A DNA stretch of 64,000 nucleotides, from assembly GCA_035652815.1 (NCBI GenBank), contig DASRDB010000019.1:372001-436000 (forward strand), given 5' to 3'. The DNA comes from DASRDB01 sp035652815 (GTDB taxonomy: Bacteria > Chloroflexota > Ktedonobacteria > Ktedonobacterales > Ktedonobacteraceae). Position 1 is the stretch's first letter; the number at the start of each line of letters is the position of its first letter. The notes under the pieces are model-generated. The model was given only the letters and a program-made list of their open reading frames with translations, was not told where the DNA came from and made no database searches. Shown here one piece after another: positions 50,801-59,874 of the stretch. A program made the translations under genes and the position numbers.

Positions 50801-52081
50801 TTATTGTAGCGAAATTGCACCTGTATTCGAATCAACTTTAATTGGCACGCTTGTCAAAGGTGTAGGCGCTGGCCCTTGTACAACTGCCGCGTTATTGGCC
50901 GGATCGAATACCGCGCCATGACAGGGGCAGACCAGGTTATGACTTCCTGGATCATAATCTACCGGACAACCCGCGTGTGTGCAAGTCGCATCGTAACAGA
51001 CGAATTTGCCATTGTCCAGGTGTACCAGGATGCCCGGATCTCCATTAGATGGAATAGTGAATGTAACGGCGCTGTTAGTAGCGACCTGATTTGCCTGCGC
51101 GATAACGTTACCTGAACCCGATCCCGAAGTGCCGCCTGTAGTAGCTGTGGTTCCTGGCGTGGTAGCGGTCCCTGTTTCGCCTGTTCCTGGGCTGACCGGT
51201 GCTGCTGTGTCGTCACCGCCGAAGACGTGCAGTACCCGGCTTGCCAGCGCGATACCCAGCATGCTCACGCCGCCTGTCACCAGTCCCAACAAGAAATTCC
51301 GCCGGTTTTCCTGCGAACGTTGGAAGGCAGTCTGTCGCTGTCTGTAGTAGCTCCCCATTTGCTGCCTGCCTGCCTGGCCTTGACGGAAAGTATTCTTTTC
51401 CTGAGCTGGAAGCGGGCTTTGCTCAATTGTGCCAGCAATATCTTGTGCCGAGGTATTTCCTACTCCAAGAATGACAGAAGTAAACGCTCCAGGAGCTTTT
51501 CTGGTCTCGAGTGAAAAGCGGCTCAGCAGGTGTGGTATTAGCCAGCCGTCTACGGTAGGATATCCACTGCGGAGCGGCCCGGCCAACAGCAGTGTGATCC
51601 AGGCGAAAACAAACACGATATCGGCCCCATAAAAGTAGGGGAAGACATGCCAGCTTGCCGTGAGAAAAAAGATCAGGCTGAGCAAGAGACCGAAAAACGC
51701 TGCCGGTCTCAGTAATATACCCAGCAGCGCACCCAACCCGATTGCCAGTTCACCATAGGCGACCAGCGCGCCAAAGAGCATCGCATGTGGTACGGCCACA
51801 CGAATCAACACATTTTGTAGCGGAGAACCATGCGCAAAGCCAATGATTTGCTTGCCAATATATCCTACCGCCTTGGGATTAAAGTACTGGGGGTCGGTTA
51901 ACTTTTGTAGACCAGCATAGATAAAAGTAACGCCCAGGAACAGGCGCAGCGGCAACATGAAGTAGTAAGCCAGGTTCCACCGCTTCCACCAGGGCGTCGC
52001 CTCAGTGGAAAACGTGGTCGATTGGATGACAGGTTGGTCTGGCCCGCCTGCTTCCCTATTTCGTGTTTGTCTGGTTGACAT
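50801..52081 (-). CDS. DoxX-like membrane protein fused to a Rieske [2Fe-2S] domain
   Basis: 426 residues. N-terminal half (about 30-190) is a four-helix DoxX/TQO-small-subunit-like domain (LPLRLFLGVTFIYAGLQKL). A linker with RRNFLLGLVTGGVSMLG (twin-Arg plus a helix at about 255-280) leads past a Gly/Thr-rich spacer to a C-terminal Rieske domain with CTHAGC (C367, H369, C372) and CPCH (C385, C387, H388), which has all cluster ligands and the disulfide pair of a high-potential Rieske protein. It probably moves electrons at the outer face, perhaps from quinol. An OmpR-type two-component system lies just upstream on the same strand. Confidence 0.87.
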   Translation of the reverse strand: MSTRQTRNREAGGPDQPVIQSTTFSTEATPWWKRWNLAYYFMLPLRLFLGVTFIYAGLQKLTDPQYFNPKAVGYIGKQIIGFAHGSPLQNVLIRVAVPHAMLFGALVAYGELAIGLGALLGILLRPAAFFGLLLSLIFFLTASWHVFPYFYGADIVFVFAWITLLLAGPLRSGYPTVDGWLIPHLLSRFSLETRKAPGAFTSVILGVGNTSAQDIAGTIEQSPLPAQEKNTFRQGQAGRQQMGSYYRQRQTAFQRSQENRRNFLLGLVTGGVSMLGIALASRVLHVFGGDDTAAPVSPGTGETGTATTPGTTATTGGTSGSGSGNVIAQANQVATNSAVTFTIPSNGDPGILVHLDNGKFVCYDATCTHAGCPVDYDPGSHNLVCPCHGAVFDPANNAAVVQGPAPTPLTSVPIKVDSNTGAISLQ

Positions 52082-52215
52082 AGAAGTTTTCCTTGTATTT
52101 CTGAGAATAGAGAGGTGCAGGCAGTAACTAACTTTAACAAAGACTCATGCAAATAGCTACTGCCCGCGCGTCCCTCATTATAGGACTTTAGCATGAGAAA
52201 TTGATGAAGACTAAC

Positions 52216-53745
52216 TCAAGATTTTTTCAATATTTCTATACCGCTTTTTGCAAGTGGCAATATCACAGTAAAAGTGGTCCCTTTTCCCACCTGGCTTTCA
52301 ACAGCGATGCTACCCTGATGGGCGCGTACAATCCAGTCCACAATGGCCAGGCCCAGACCAGTGCCTCCTGCTGCCCGGGAACGTGCCGGATCAACCCGGT
52401 AGAAACGTTCAAAGATGTGTGGCAGGTGTTCAGGAGCGATACCTGTGCCTGTATCACTGACCATCAGCCGGGCGTTCTCCTCCTCAGCTTTCACCGTGAC
52501 CCGTATTGTTCCGCCATCATTTGTGTAATTGATGGCGTTATCCATCAGGTTCATAATCACCTGGATCAGGCGTACCTCGTCGCCCATAACGGTGGCCGGT
52601 TCGTCGGCCTGTACCTTTAGCTGGATACCTTTTTCTGTAGCCAGTATCTCCATTGTAGTTATCACGTCCCGCGCTAGCTGATCGAGCCGCACCGGCTCGT
52701 GTTCGAATGCAACCTCATTTTCGTCTGAACGAGCCAGTACCAGCAGGTCGTTAATCAGACGCCCGAGCCGTTCTGCCTCCGCGTTAATATCGCGCAGGAC
52801 GGTCATGTATTCTTCCCGTTCAACAGGTGTTTCTCGCTCAAGCATAATATCGGTCATACTGCGAATCGCGGCGACGGGAGTGCGTAGTTCGTGCGCCGCG
52901 TCCGCTACGAAACGACGCTGGCGAGCGAACGACTTTTCTAACTGTGCAATCATTGAATTAAAGGTCACGGCCAGCGTTTGCAGTTCATCTCTTGCTTTTG
53001 GAACCGGCACTCGCTCGTGCAGGTCGCCTGCCTCGATGCACCGGACTGTATTCGTCATTTTTTTAATCGGTGTAAACGCAAAACCCGCCAGCCAGTAGCT
53101 GCCCAGGAAACCCAGCAACAACACCGGGGGTCCAATAAAGAGCAGCTCCAGCGCAACGCTGCGCAAAGTGCTGCCCAGATTTGCCAGCGATTCCCCCACC
53201 TGGATAATTGCATAGAGTCGACCGTCATCAAATAACGGCTCGCTGTAGAGCCGCACCGGCTGCCCGTTCTTTGCCAGCAATGTTCCTTGCCACACAGCGT
53301 GATGCATGGGTTGTGTGATACTGATCGCGGGTACTTGCAGGTGCTGAAAGGCAGGTGAGGTATAGACGCTTTCCCCTTTGTTATTCAGAATGCGTACCAG
53401 CGGTTCCAGGTTCACATCTGGATATGTCTCATTGCCTGCTTGCCTATTGTTTGCGCCCGGCGTATCATCCGAATCTGGCCCGTTAGGATCGACTAATCCT
53501 GGCAGTATGCCCTGCATGTCGATCACGTGTAACGTTCCATTGTTATCGTTGATGCCGTCCGCGATCTCCCTGGCATGCTGTTGTAGTTCTGCATCGACAT
53601 TGGCTTCCAGGGCGGATTGCAGGTGAAGGTAAAAGAGCGTTCCCGCCAGTATCATCAGCAAGGTGAAGACAAGGGTGTACCACAGCATCATCTGCGTGCG
53701 AATATTGAGCGGCCAGATGGTAGGCAAAGCGCTAATGTATCTCGG
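52216..53745 (-). CDS. Sensor histidine kinase, HisKA/EnvZ-like type
   Basis: 509 residues from the ATG at 53745 (CAGGAAA upstream; the ATG at 53781 has none). Membrane helices at 20-42 and about 203-225 enclose an external sensor domain of about 160 residues; HAMP, then HisKA with H286 (VADAAHELRTP) and a GHKL ATPase (NLMDNAINYTNDGG, DTGTGIAPEHL, GTGLGLAIVDW). Overlaps the upstream regulator gene by 14 nt. Possible control of the DoxX-Rieske gene 135 bases downstream. Confidence 0.93.
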   Translation of the reverse strand, partial: PRYISALPTIWPLNIRTQMMLWYTLVFTLLMILAGTLFYLHLQSALEANVDAELQQHAREIADGINDNNGTLHVIDMQGILPGLVDPNGPDSDDTPGANNRQAGNETYPDVNLEPLVRILNNKGESVYTSPAFQHLQVPAISITQPMHHAVWQGTLLAKNGQPVRLYSEPLFDDGRLYAIIQVGESLANLGSTLRSVALELLFIGPPVLLLGFLGSYWLAGFAFTPIKKMTNTVRCIEAGDLHERVPVPKARDELQTLAVTFNSMIAQLEKSFARQRRFVADAAHELRTPVAAIRSMTDIMLERETPVEREEYMTVLRDINAEAERLGRLINDLLVLARSDENEVAFEHEPVRLDQLARDVITTMEILATEKGIQLKVQADEPATVMGDEVRLIQVIMNLMDNAINYTNDGGTIRVTVKAEEENARLMVSDTGTGIAPEHLPHIFERFYRVDPARSRAAGGTGLGLAIVDWIVRAHQGSIAVESQVGKGTTFTVILPLAKSGIEILKKS

Positions 53746-54427
53746 CATGACCGTTTCCTGGTTCTTTAAGCTGGTAGCCAAAGCCGCGAATGGTATGTAT
53801 CACGTCTGGCTCACCGTTCTCACAGAGTTTGCGCCGCAGGTAGCGAATGTAGACGTCAATGACGTTGGAAAGATGTTCGGCCTCGATATTCCACATGTGT
53901 TCCGAGATCATTCCCCTGCTCAGAACCTGCCCCGGATAGCGCATCAGCAATTCGAGCAATGTGTATTCCTTGCCGGTCAGGTTAATCAGCCGCCCATTCC
54001 GGTAGACTTCGTGCGTGCGTGTATCCAGCGTAATATCCATGAAACGTAACTCGTTGGTTTTGGTTGGCCCCTCGCGCCGCAGCAATGCCCGTACTCGTGC
54101 CTCTAACTCGCGAAAAGCGAAAGGCTTGGTCAGGTAGTCATCCGCGCCAATATCCAGCCCGGTAACGCGATGATCCACGCCGCCTAAGGCTGTTAAAAAC
54201 AGAATAGGCGTCATGCGCTTCGCGGCGCGCAGCCGTTTGCATACCTCGAAACCATCCAGTTTCGGCAACAAAATGTCCAGAATGATCAAATTATACGGTA
54301 CGGCTAATCCAACTGAAAGCGCTTCCTCTCCATCTGTCACCAGATCGGTAGCGTAGTGGCTCTCCTCTAACCCCTTTTTTAACGTCGGCCCCAAACGCGG
54401 GTCGTCCTCGGCAATCAGTATCCGCAT
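53732..54427 (-). CDS. OmpR/PhoB-family response regulator
   Basis: 231 residues from the ATG at 54427, which begins MRILIAEDDPRLG like other family members and has a TGGAG site. Receiver with D51 (LIILDILLPKLDG) and Lys in DDYLTKPFAF, then a winged-helix output domain ending VDVYIRYLRRKL...VRGFGY-type (here IHTIRGFGYQL). Partner of the kinase downstream. Confidence 0.94.
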   Translation of the reverse strand: MRILIAEDDPRLGPTLKKGLEESHYATDLVTDGEEALSVGLAVPYNLIILDILLPKLDGFEVCKRLRAAKRMTPILFLTALGGVDHRVTGLDIGADDYLTKPFAFRELEARVRALLRREGPTKTNELRFMDITLDTRTHEVYRNGRLINLTGKEYTLLELLMRYPGQVLSRGMISEHMWNIEAEHLSNVIDVYIRYLRRKLCENGEPDVIHTIRGFGYQLKEPGNGHAEIH

Positions 54428-54585
54428 GATGCAGTGTACTCCAAAAATGTGATGTTGGCGAGTAGCAATATGAACCCTCACTTACTTCACAGGAGTATAC
54501 TGAACAAACATGAGAAGACCATTAAAATCTTTCATGCGAATAATGGAGCGGACGCTTCAACAAGGAATGAGTAGCATATTTCGCC

Positions 54586-55023
54586 TTATCCCGCCCGTCT
54601 TTCTACCATCTCGCTCCGCTTTGGCGCTGTTGCCTCCTCGGCAGGCAGAGATGCTGGGGTTTCATGTTGTCTCTGCACTGCCCGGTCGATTTCCTGTTGC
54701 AAGAAGTAGTTGAGTGCTGTTCGTATGGTGGCGATGGCCGCAAGCTGTCCAATTTCTGCCCACGTGGGCGCGATGGCGGTACGTAAAATATCAGCCGCCA
54801 GCTCAAATTCCAGCGCCAGCGCCAGCCAGCGGCCCAGGCGCAGCCGGATATTCTCGGTCTGTGGCTCCTGCGTGTTGAGTTGCCCCGACGAGCGCCGGAA
54901 AAATAGCAACAGCGCTCGAATCGTTGCTTGAATCGCCGCGATGGCAATAATGAGGGACGCACTTGCCTCAACCCCTGCGGCAAGATATGAGGTCGCAGTT
55001 TTAAATACATCTTCAATGCCCAT
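54586..55023 (-). CDS. DUF1622 family membrane protein
   Basis: 145 residues. Two or three membrane helices (VEASASLIIAIAAIQATIRAL; LALALEFELAADILRTAI) followed by LAAIATIRTALNYFLQQEID, which is the DUF1622 signature. Function unknown. Begins 247 bases from the divergent pseudokinase gene; that gap (55024-55270) shows no clear promoter. Confidence 0.83.
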   Translation of the reverse strand: MGIEDVFKTATSYLAAGVEASASLIIAIAAIQATIRALLLFFRRSSGQLNTQEPQTENIRLRLGRWLALALEFELAADILRTAIAPTWAEIGQLAAIATIRTALNYFLQQEIDRAVQRQHETPASLPAEEATAPKRSEMVERRAG

Positions 55024-55270
55024 CTATCACCTGTTTTTCTAGCCTTTTCTTATGTTCACGTGCTGCCATTTGCGAGGCGTTTCAGAGCAGTAAATGCAGC
55101 CTCAAATTTACGAGTTAAAATAAACGAAGCATGCCAAATATTTTTGCCTATTCTGCATAGAAAAAAGGGAAGAAAGGGTCATACCCCTTGCCAAACTGCC
55201 GTGATATATAGTAACGTATGAATATACAAGAGTTTCCGTCAGGTGGAACAACTGGGATAAAGGCGATTGA

Positions 55271-56932
55271 ATGAGCGTAGAGACATATAGTATTTCGATC
55301 TCAACAGAACAACCTGAAGCAGCCTTTGCCTCGTTGCGCGTCCTTATTGAGCAGATATTAAACAGCCCGCAGGCAAAGGTCTCGCAGATTTTATCTCTAC
55401 GGCATTTGCACAGGATCATCATCATCGATCGGTCTGTGCAACGCGCCCGATATCTTGCCGATGTTGTACATCATATTGGCTATCAGGCGATTTTGTCGAG
55501 CAGTTCGATGGAAGCCTTTGCCCAGTTTTTGCAAGGCAACTTTCTCCCGCTCGCTATCACCTTTGGCGGCGAAGACATCCCTGATCGCCTGTTTCTCAAT
55601 CGATTGCTCCAACAGGTAGTACAAAAGTATCGCTGGGACGCGCCTCTGATTCGCTTTCAGGTACAGATGAGGGTTGTACCTGATCCCCTCTCGCCTTTGC
55701 CCGCAACGACACCTGTTCGGCCCCTGGTGAGGCAACATACTGATTCCAGTCTTCCCTCGATAACGCAATCGCTGCCGCCTGTCTCAAGAGGACTTCGCCC
55801 ACCGACCAGATTGGTGCCTTCTCCGGGTAGCGAGCAGCCTGCACCCAAAACAGGCTCGCTGTCGCATGATCCTGCACCGATGGTTGAAAGGCCAACCAGA
55901 ACCGATTCGTTACAGCCTCTAACGCCAACACCTGCGGACGTGGCCGCAAGATCTGTTTCACCAACCACTTATCAATCTGCAAGGACACAGCATTCGGTTG
56001 CTGACCAGGCTCCATCCGATTCTATGCCGGGTATTGCTATACAGGAAGCGGTTCCTGAGAAAAAAGATATTGAAAAGAAATCGCTCGAGGGGCAGAATCT
56101 GGGACGTTATCAGATCAGTAACCTTATTGGTGGTAGCCCCTATACGGATGTCTATCACACGTATGACCGCCTGCGCGAAACACATATTGCTCTGAAGGCG
56201 CTCCAGCGCAACCTTCTGCCGGATAGTTTTCTAAAGCAAGCGACAGAGGATATCAATCCTTTCCAGCAAGAACTTGATATGCTGGCGAATTTCAAGCATC
56301 CGCATATTCTCTCGATCCTCAATTGCGGTAAGTCCTACATCAGTGGATATCAATTTTTCTATAAAACGATGCCTGAGTATCCCGGCTCGCTGGCCAGTTG
56401 GCGCTTCGAGCATGGAATGGCGCGTCCCTTTACTCCACGTGAGGTCGTTCCACTTATTTTACAGCTAGCCGATGCGCTGCAATATGCCCATGAACGCAAT
56501 GTGCTGTATCAAAACTTTAAGCTCTCCAACGTGTTGATCCAGGAGAGTAAAAGTGATATGGATGACCTGCGTGTGTTGCTGACTGACTTCGCGCTTGCCT
56601 TCGATGGCAAGCCGATCTTGCGAACGCCCGATTCCCTGCGTTATCTCGCGCCTGAGCAATGGGAAGAACAATCTTTGCCTGCCTCTGATCAATATGGTCT
56701 CGCCGCCATTGCCTATGAACTGCTCACCGGGCGACCTCCTTTCCAGGGAATGCAGGAGCAGCTTTTGAAGCATATGCACCAGACCATGCCGCCACGCGCT
56801 CCCAGCGCCTATAACCCCACCGTTTCCATCGCACTTGATAATGTGATTTTGCGCGCCCTGGCGAAATCTCCGCAGGAGCGCTATCCTTCTATGGCTGAAT
56901 TTGCGCGTCTTTTGCAGCACGTCACCAGCTAA
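55271..56932 (+). CDS. Pseudokinase with pseudo-receiver N-terminus
   Basis: 553 residues, no membrane helix. Residues about 35-120 have receiver-like pattern (HRIIIIDRSVQRARYLADVV) but no phospho-acceptor Asp at the expected strand (PLAITFGGED). A Pro/Thr/Ser-rich linker (about 135-265) leads to a Ser/Thr-kinase fold (about 275-553). The VAIK lysine (K309) and the Asp of the DFG-like DFA (D439) remain, but the HRD loop reads YQNFKLSN (413-420): the catalytic Asp is Asn 415, and the Gly loop (LIGGSPYTDVY) is weak. It therefore probably binds nucleotide or a partner but does not phosphorylate. Start has a weak site. Tandem on the plus strand with the acyl-CoA dehydrogenase gene, 90 bases apart. 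Confidence 0.82.
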   Translation: MSVETYSISISTEQPEAAFASLRVLIEQILNSPQAKVSQILSLRHLHRIIIIDRSVQRARYLADVVHHIGYQAILSSSSMEAFAQFLQGNFLPLAITFGGEDIPDRLFLNRLLQQVVQKYRWDAPLIRFQVQMRVVPDPLSPLPATTPVRPLVRQHTDSSLPSITQSLPPVSRGLRPPTRLVPSPGSEQPAPKTGSLSHDPAPMVERPTRTDSLQPLTPTPADVAARSVSPTTYQSARTQHSVADQAPSDSMPGIAIQEAVPEKKDIEKKSLEGQNLGRYQISNLIGGSPYTDVYHTYDRLRETHIALKALQRNLLPDSFLKQATEDINPFQQELDMLANFKHPHILSILNCGKSYISGYQFFYKTMPEYPGSLASWRFEHGMARPFTPREVVPLILQLADALQYAHERNVLYQNFKLSNVLIQESKSDMDDLRVLLTDFALAFDGKPILRTPDSLRYLAPEQWEEQSLPASDQYGLAAIAYELLTGRPPFQGMQEQLLKHMHQTMPPRAPSAYNPTVSIALDNVILRALAKSPQERYPSMAEFARLLQHVTS

Positions 56933-57022
56933 GCCGCAATCAAGCTCTTGTAATCCATTGTTCCAGGACGTACACTTAGGCAAAGGAACCTGTCGCGTCG
57001 GATCAGAAAGGACAGCCCCATC

Positions 57023-58168
57023 ATGGACTTTGAACTGCCCGAGGAACATCGGCTTGCCTATGAAAGCGCGTATAATTTTGCCCAGGAAGAAATTCGCCCC
57101 CATAACGAGGAGATCGAACGCACCGATGACTTTCCTCCCTGGATCTGGAAGCGCCTGGCCGAGCAGGGCTACACCGGAATTGCCATTCCTGAGGAGTACG
57201 GCGGCAGCGGCGGAGATTTTCTCATGGCCGCGCTTGTTGCTCGCGCCATTGGCCGCGCCAATAGTGGTATTTCCATGTCATATGGCGCGCATTTAAATTT
57301 GTGCGCGCACAATATTCTGCGCAACGGCACCGAGCAGCAAAAACAAACTTATCTGTCGCGCCTCGCTAATGCCGAAATGATCGGCGGTCTCGGCCTCACC
57401 GAGCCCAATGCCGGTTCCGACGCGATGGGCATCCAGATGACCGCCCGCGAAACAGCGGGTGGCTACCTGCTCAACGGTACCAAAGTCTTTATCACCAACG
57501 GCCCCATCGCAGACCTGCTGATCGTCTATGCCAAAACGAGGCCGGAAGCTGGCAGTCGCGGTATTACCGCCTTCATCTTTGAAACGAAGACGCCTGGCTT
57601 TCATGTTGCCCGCAAGCTCTCGAAACTCGGCATGCATGGTTCTCCAACCGGCGAGCTAGTCTTTGAGGACGCTTTTGTTCCCGAAGCAAACGTGCTTGGG
57701 AAGGTCAACGAGGGCTACAAAGTCGTCATGAGCGGCCTTGACCTTGAACGGGCTTTCTTTGCCGTGAGTATGGTCGGGGGCATTGAAGCGGCCCTGGAAA
57801 CCTCGTTGAAATATGCCAAAGAGCGCGTGCAGTTCAACCAGCCTATCGCCAACTTCCAGCTTATTCAGGCCAAGCTTGCCGATATGTACACCGACCTGGA
57901 AGCCGCCCGGCTCATGGCCCATCGCTGTATGTGGCTGGCCCAGCAGGGTGTCCGCGTCAGCAAAGAAGCCGCTGCTGCGCTCCTCTTCGCGGCTCGTGCC
58001 TCCATGCGCGCCGCCGATCACGCTTTGCAAATACACGGCGGCTGGGGTTACCTCACCGACTTTGAAGTCGAACGCATGTGGCGTAATGCCAAGCTCGGGG
58101 AAATCGGCGCGGGCACCAACGAAATTCGCCAGTTGTTAATTGCCCGAGAACTGCTCGGCATGCGATGA
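57023..58168 (+). CDS. Acyl-CoA dehydrogenase
   Basis: 381 residues, full length. FAD-binding family signs: IGGLGLTEPNAGSDAMG, a YLLNGTKVFITNG motif, a middle LGMHGSPTGELVFEDAFVPE block, RVQFNQPIANFQLIQAKLADM and a C-terminal QIHGGWGYLTDFEVERMWRN. It oxidises an acyl-CoA to the 2-enoyl-CoA with an electron-transfer flavoprotein acceptor. With the AtuA pair just downstream (stop 17 bases before its GTG) it suggests acyclic terpenoid or leucine/branched-chain degradation, in which such dehydrogenases are paired with AtuA/LiuE-type genes. GAAAGGACAG precedes the start. Confidence 0.92.
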   Translation: MDFELPEEHRLAYESAYNFAQEEIRPHNEEIERTDDFPPWIWKRLAEQGYTGIAIPEEYGGSGGDFLMAALVARAIGRANSGISMSYGAHLNLCAHNILRNGTEQQKQTYLSRLANAEMIGGLGLTEPNAGSDAMGIQMTARETAGGYLLNGTKVFITNGPIADLLIVYAKTRPEAGSRGITAFIFETKTPGFHVARKLSKLGMHGSPTGELVFEDAFVPEANVLGKVNEGYKVVMSGLDLERAFFAVSMVGGIEAALETSLKYAKERVQFNQPIANFQLIQAKLADMYTDLEAARLMAHRCMWLAQQGVRVSKEAAAALLFAARASMRAADHALQIHGGWGYLTDFEVERMWRNAKLGEIGAGTNEIRQLLIARELLGMR

Positions 58169-58184
58169 CAGGAGAGGAGAAGCC

Positions 58185-59549
58185 GTGAAGACTGTTCGCA
58201 TCGCTGGTGGCCTCGGCTTCTACGGTGACTCCTGGCGGCCTATCCGCGCCAGTATCGAGCGTGGCAACGTCCAGTATGTCGCCTCCGACCACCTTGCTGA
58301 ATTAACGCTCGCTATCCTGCAAAAGGACCGCCAGCGCGACCCGAAGCTAGGCTACACACGCGATTTCGCTCCCATGCTGCTCGACCTGCTTCCTCTAGCC
58401 ATACCCAAAGGTGTAAAGTTCATTCTCAACGCGGGGGGCCTTAATCCAATAGCTGCCCGTGAAGTCCTGCTTAACGCGCTGCGTAAGTTCGGCCTGAAAC
58501 TGAGAGTCGGCGTCGTGATGGGTGATTCTGTGCTGGAGCGCTTTGATGAGCTACAGGCAGCAGGCGTTTCCCTGGCGCACATGGACACAGGGGAGGCTAT
58601 CGAGAGCGTTCGCGAGCGCATAGTGTTTGCCAGTGCCTATCTCGGTGCGCGCCCCATCGTCGAAGCCTTAGACGCGGGAGCAGACATTGTGCTGACAGGT
58701 CGTGTTGCTGATGCCGCGCTTTTCCTGGCTCCAATGGTGCATGAATTTGGCTGGCGCTGGGATGACTGGAACAAACTCGCGCAGGGCATCGTAGTTGGGC
58801 ATCTTTTAGAGTGCAGCGGGCAGGCGACCGGCGGCAACTTTGGCGGCGACTGGCGCTCCATGCCTGATCTTGCGCATATTGGCTATCCCATCGCGGAAGT
58901 CGCCGAAAATGGCGAGGCGATTATCACCAAAGCCCCTGGTACAGGCGGGCGCGTCAGCTTCGATACGTTGCGCGAACAGCTATTATATGAGGTACACGAT
59001 CCGGGCCACTATCTGACACCTGATGTCGATGTCGATATGACCACCCTGCGTATGGAAGAAATCGGGCCTGACCAGGTGCATGTTACAGGCGCGACGGGAC
59101 GGCCCGCGCCTGAAAGCTACAAAATCGTCGCGGGCTACGAGGATGGCTACATGGGGCAGGCCACCATCGGTTATGCATGGCCGGATGCCCTGGCAAAAGC
59201 GCAGGCCGCCGCCGCGATCATCCTGCAACAAATGCAAGAGACCGGTCTACAAAGCCAGGAAACGCTGGTCGAATATCTCGGCTACAACTCCATTCATGGC
59301 CCGCTTGCCGTCGCCGCTCATGCCAATGATCTCAACGAAGTATATTTGCGTATTGCCGTTCGCTGTGCCGACAAAAAAGAGGCGGCAAAACTGGGTCGTC
59401 TTTTTCCGCCGCTTGCCCTGAGCGGCCCGCCATTCATAGGTGGCGCGGGTGGCATGATCGAGCCGCGCGGCCTGCTCGGCATCTGGCCCACGCTTGCCCC
59501 GCGAGGCATCATTGATGAATACGTGCGCGTCAGCATGGAGGAACCATAA
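58185..59549 (+). CDS. AtuA-family protein (DUF1446), acyclic terpene utilisation
   Basis: 454 residues from a GTG start at 58185 (GGAGAGGAG upstream). The family opening RIAGGLGFYGDSWRP and KGVKFILNAGGLNP, and the block ADIVLTGRVADAALFLAPMVHEFGW are clear. AtuA is required for citronellol/geraniol-type degradation in Pseudomonas, where it is one longer protein; here the C-terminal domain is a separate gene (59550). Third in a tight plus-strand unit. Confidence 0.87.
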   Translation: MKTVRIAGGLGFYGDSWRPIRASIERGNVQYVASDHLAELTLAILQKDRQRDPKLGYTRDFAPMLLDLLPLAIPKGVKFILNAGGLNPIAAREVLLNALRKFGLKLRVGVVMGDSVLERFDELQAAGVSLAHMDTGEAIESVRERIVFASAYLGARPIVEALDAGADIVLTGRVADAALFLAPMVHEFGWRWDDWNKLAQGIVVGHLLECSGQATGGNFGGDWRSMPDLAHIGYPIAEVAENGEAIITKAPGTGGRVSFDTLREQLLYEVHDPGHYLTPDVDVDMTTLRMEEIGPDQVHVTGATGRPAPESYKIVAGYEDGYMGQATIGYAWPDALAKAQAAAAIILQQMQETGLQSQETLVEYLGYNSIHGPLAVAAHANDLNEVYLRIAVRCADKKEAAKLGRLFPPLALSGPPFIGGAGGMIEPRGLLGIWPTLAPRGIIDEYVRVSMEEP

Positions 59550-59861
59550 GTGAAAAAGAAACTGGTTGAACTGGCTCACGCTCGCTCCGGAGATAAAGGT
59601 GATATCTGCAATATCGCCCTCTTCGCACCCGACCGCCAGACCTACGACCTTTTTGTGCGCGAAGTGACACCCGAACGAGTTGCCGCTCACTTCAAGGGCA
59701 TCATTTCCGGCAATGTCGAGCGCTACGAGGTTCCCAATGTCCTCGCGCTCAACTTCGTTCTGCATAGTGCGCTCGATGGCGGAGCCTCGCGCTCCATTCG
59801 CAGCGACGCCCTCGGAAAGTCGTTGTCATCGGCGCTATTGAGGATGGAGATAGAGACATGA
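59550..59861 (+). CDS. AtuA-like C-terminal (ferredoxin-fold) domain protein
   Basis: 103 residues. Begins GTG (59550) immediately after the AtuA stop. It carries the block LVELAHARSGDKGDICNIALFAP and FVREVTPERVAAHF that forms the C-terminal domain of longer AtuA proteins. The two are probably subunits of one protein complex. The start is a GTG directly abutting the stop, so it is translated by coupling. Confidence 0.82.
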   Translation: MKKKLVELAHARSGDKGDICNIALFAPDRQTYDLFVREVTPERVAAHFKGIISGNVERYEVPNVLALNFVLHSALDGGASRSIRSDALGKSLSSALLRMEIET

Positions 59862-59874
59862 GGCGCTTTTCGTC

